Assembly: GCA_002372505.1 (NCBI GenBank)
Contig: DFGY01000113.1
Coordinates: forward strand, 1-13,212
Length of the DNA stretch: 13,212 bases
Direction of reading: 5' to 3'
DNA from: Firmicutes bacterium UBA3738
Lineage (GTDB): Bacteria > Bacillota > Clostridia > Peptostreptococcales > Anaerovoracaceae
A program made the translations under genes and the position numbers. Within the stretch, counting starts at the first letter, position 1; the number at the start of each line of letters is the position of its first letter. This document shows, in pieces, positions 13,086 to 13,212 of the stretch. A model generated the notes under the pieces. The model searched no databases and was not told the DNA's origin. It worked only from the letters and a program-made list of their open reading frames with translations.

Positions 13086-13103
13086 ATAATTTTTAAGTTT
13101 CGC
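13075..13103. promoter_or_regulatory. Palindrome overlapping the -35 box, possible operator
   Basis: GCGAAACT (13075-13082) and AGTTTCGC (13096-13103) are perfect inverted 8-mers; AAA/TTT pairs extend them inward after one mismatch. The left half covers part of the -35 hexamer, so a dimeric regulator bound here would block transcription. A chance palindrome cannot be excluded. Confidence 0.45.
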
Positions 13104-13161
13104 AGGTACAATATGTGCGTAACTCTTTCAAGAGTAAAAAACTTGAGTTTTGTCACAGAAG

Positions 13162-13204
13162 AAAAATACTCGAACTCCTGTATTCGTTTACAGAAGTTCG
13201 AGTA
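13162..13204 (-). terminator. Probable terminator of a minus-strand gene lying right of the window
   Basis: Arms of 16 bases with one mismatch (13167-13182 and 13189-13204) enclose a 6-base loop. On the minus strand the stem is followed by TTTTTCTTCTG. The stem is long but only moderately GC-rich. Between it and the ATPase promoter (13104-13161) there is only AT-rich sequence with a short ACTCTT/AAGAGT palindrome. Confidence 0.65.
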
Positions 13205-13212
13205 AGGAACTT

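Overview
The window looks like a chromosomal segment of an anaerobic Gram-positive bacterium of the class Clostridia. The evidence is a LexA with Bacillus/Clostridium-type SOS boxes, strong GGAGG ribosome-binding sites, sigma-A-like promoters, a clostridial-style Mrp with an N-terminal cysteine cluster, and a lysine-rich surface-protein domain of the kind common in Lachnospiraceae and relatives. A finer placement (for example Anaerovoracaceae) would be a guess. There are no rRNA, tRNA or CRISPR features, no complete insertion sequence and no phage genes.

Layout. Positions 1-3009 read on the plus strand: the 3' end of gdhA with its terminator, then lexA behind a promoter with two SOS boxes, then a ~310-bp nested inverted-repeat element, then mrp and a B3/4-domain gene. 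Positions 3010-13037 read on the minus strand. A compact four-gene operon (7529 to 3010: CoA-type Nudix hydrolase, Nit2-like amidase, YgiQ radical SAM protein, orphan adenine DNA methyltransferase) has every junction overlapping by 1-17 bases. It meets the B3/4 gene tail to tail with no bases between the two stop codons. Upstream of it are a small P-loop protein with its own promoter and terminator, then rlmN, which has a promoter so close to its start codon that a leaderless mRNA is predicted. Positions 9500-11860 look eroded: a surface-protein fragment next to a GC-rich scar, an SPFH/band-7 gene, a small CxxC membrane protein, and a CPBP (CAAX-type) protease pseudogene. The right end carries an AAA ATPase of the DUF4143 family, followed by the terminator of a gene outside the window.

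The most interesting signal is a dispersed repeat family. An 18-19-base motif (called A here) bounds two inward-facing inverted-repeat elements of nearly equal size (1059-1367 and 8127-8442). Each starts within 2-4 bases of a stop codon, and their interiors do not appear related. A second 20-base motif (B) occurs identically inside element 1 and just upstream of the rlmN promoter. This resembles REP/BIME or MITE-type elements moved in trans, but no transposase is present here.

Functionally, most of the window is housekeeping: DNA damage control (LexA), Fe-S cluster delivery (Mrp), rRNA modification (RlmN), probable metabolite clean-up (Nudix and Nit2-like amidase), DNA methylation, and membrane organisation (SPFH protein). 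No clearly new multigene system is visible. The candidates for novelty are the repeat family, the small CxxC membrane protein beside the SPFH gene, and the orphan methyltransferase coupled to the metabolite-repair operon.
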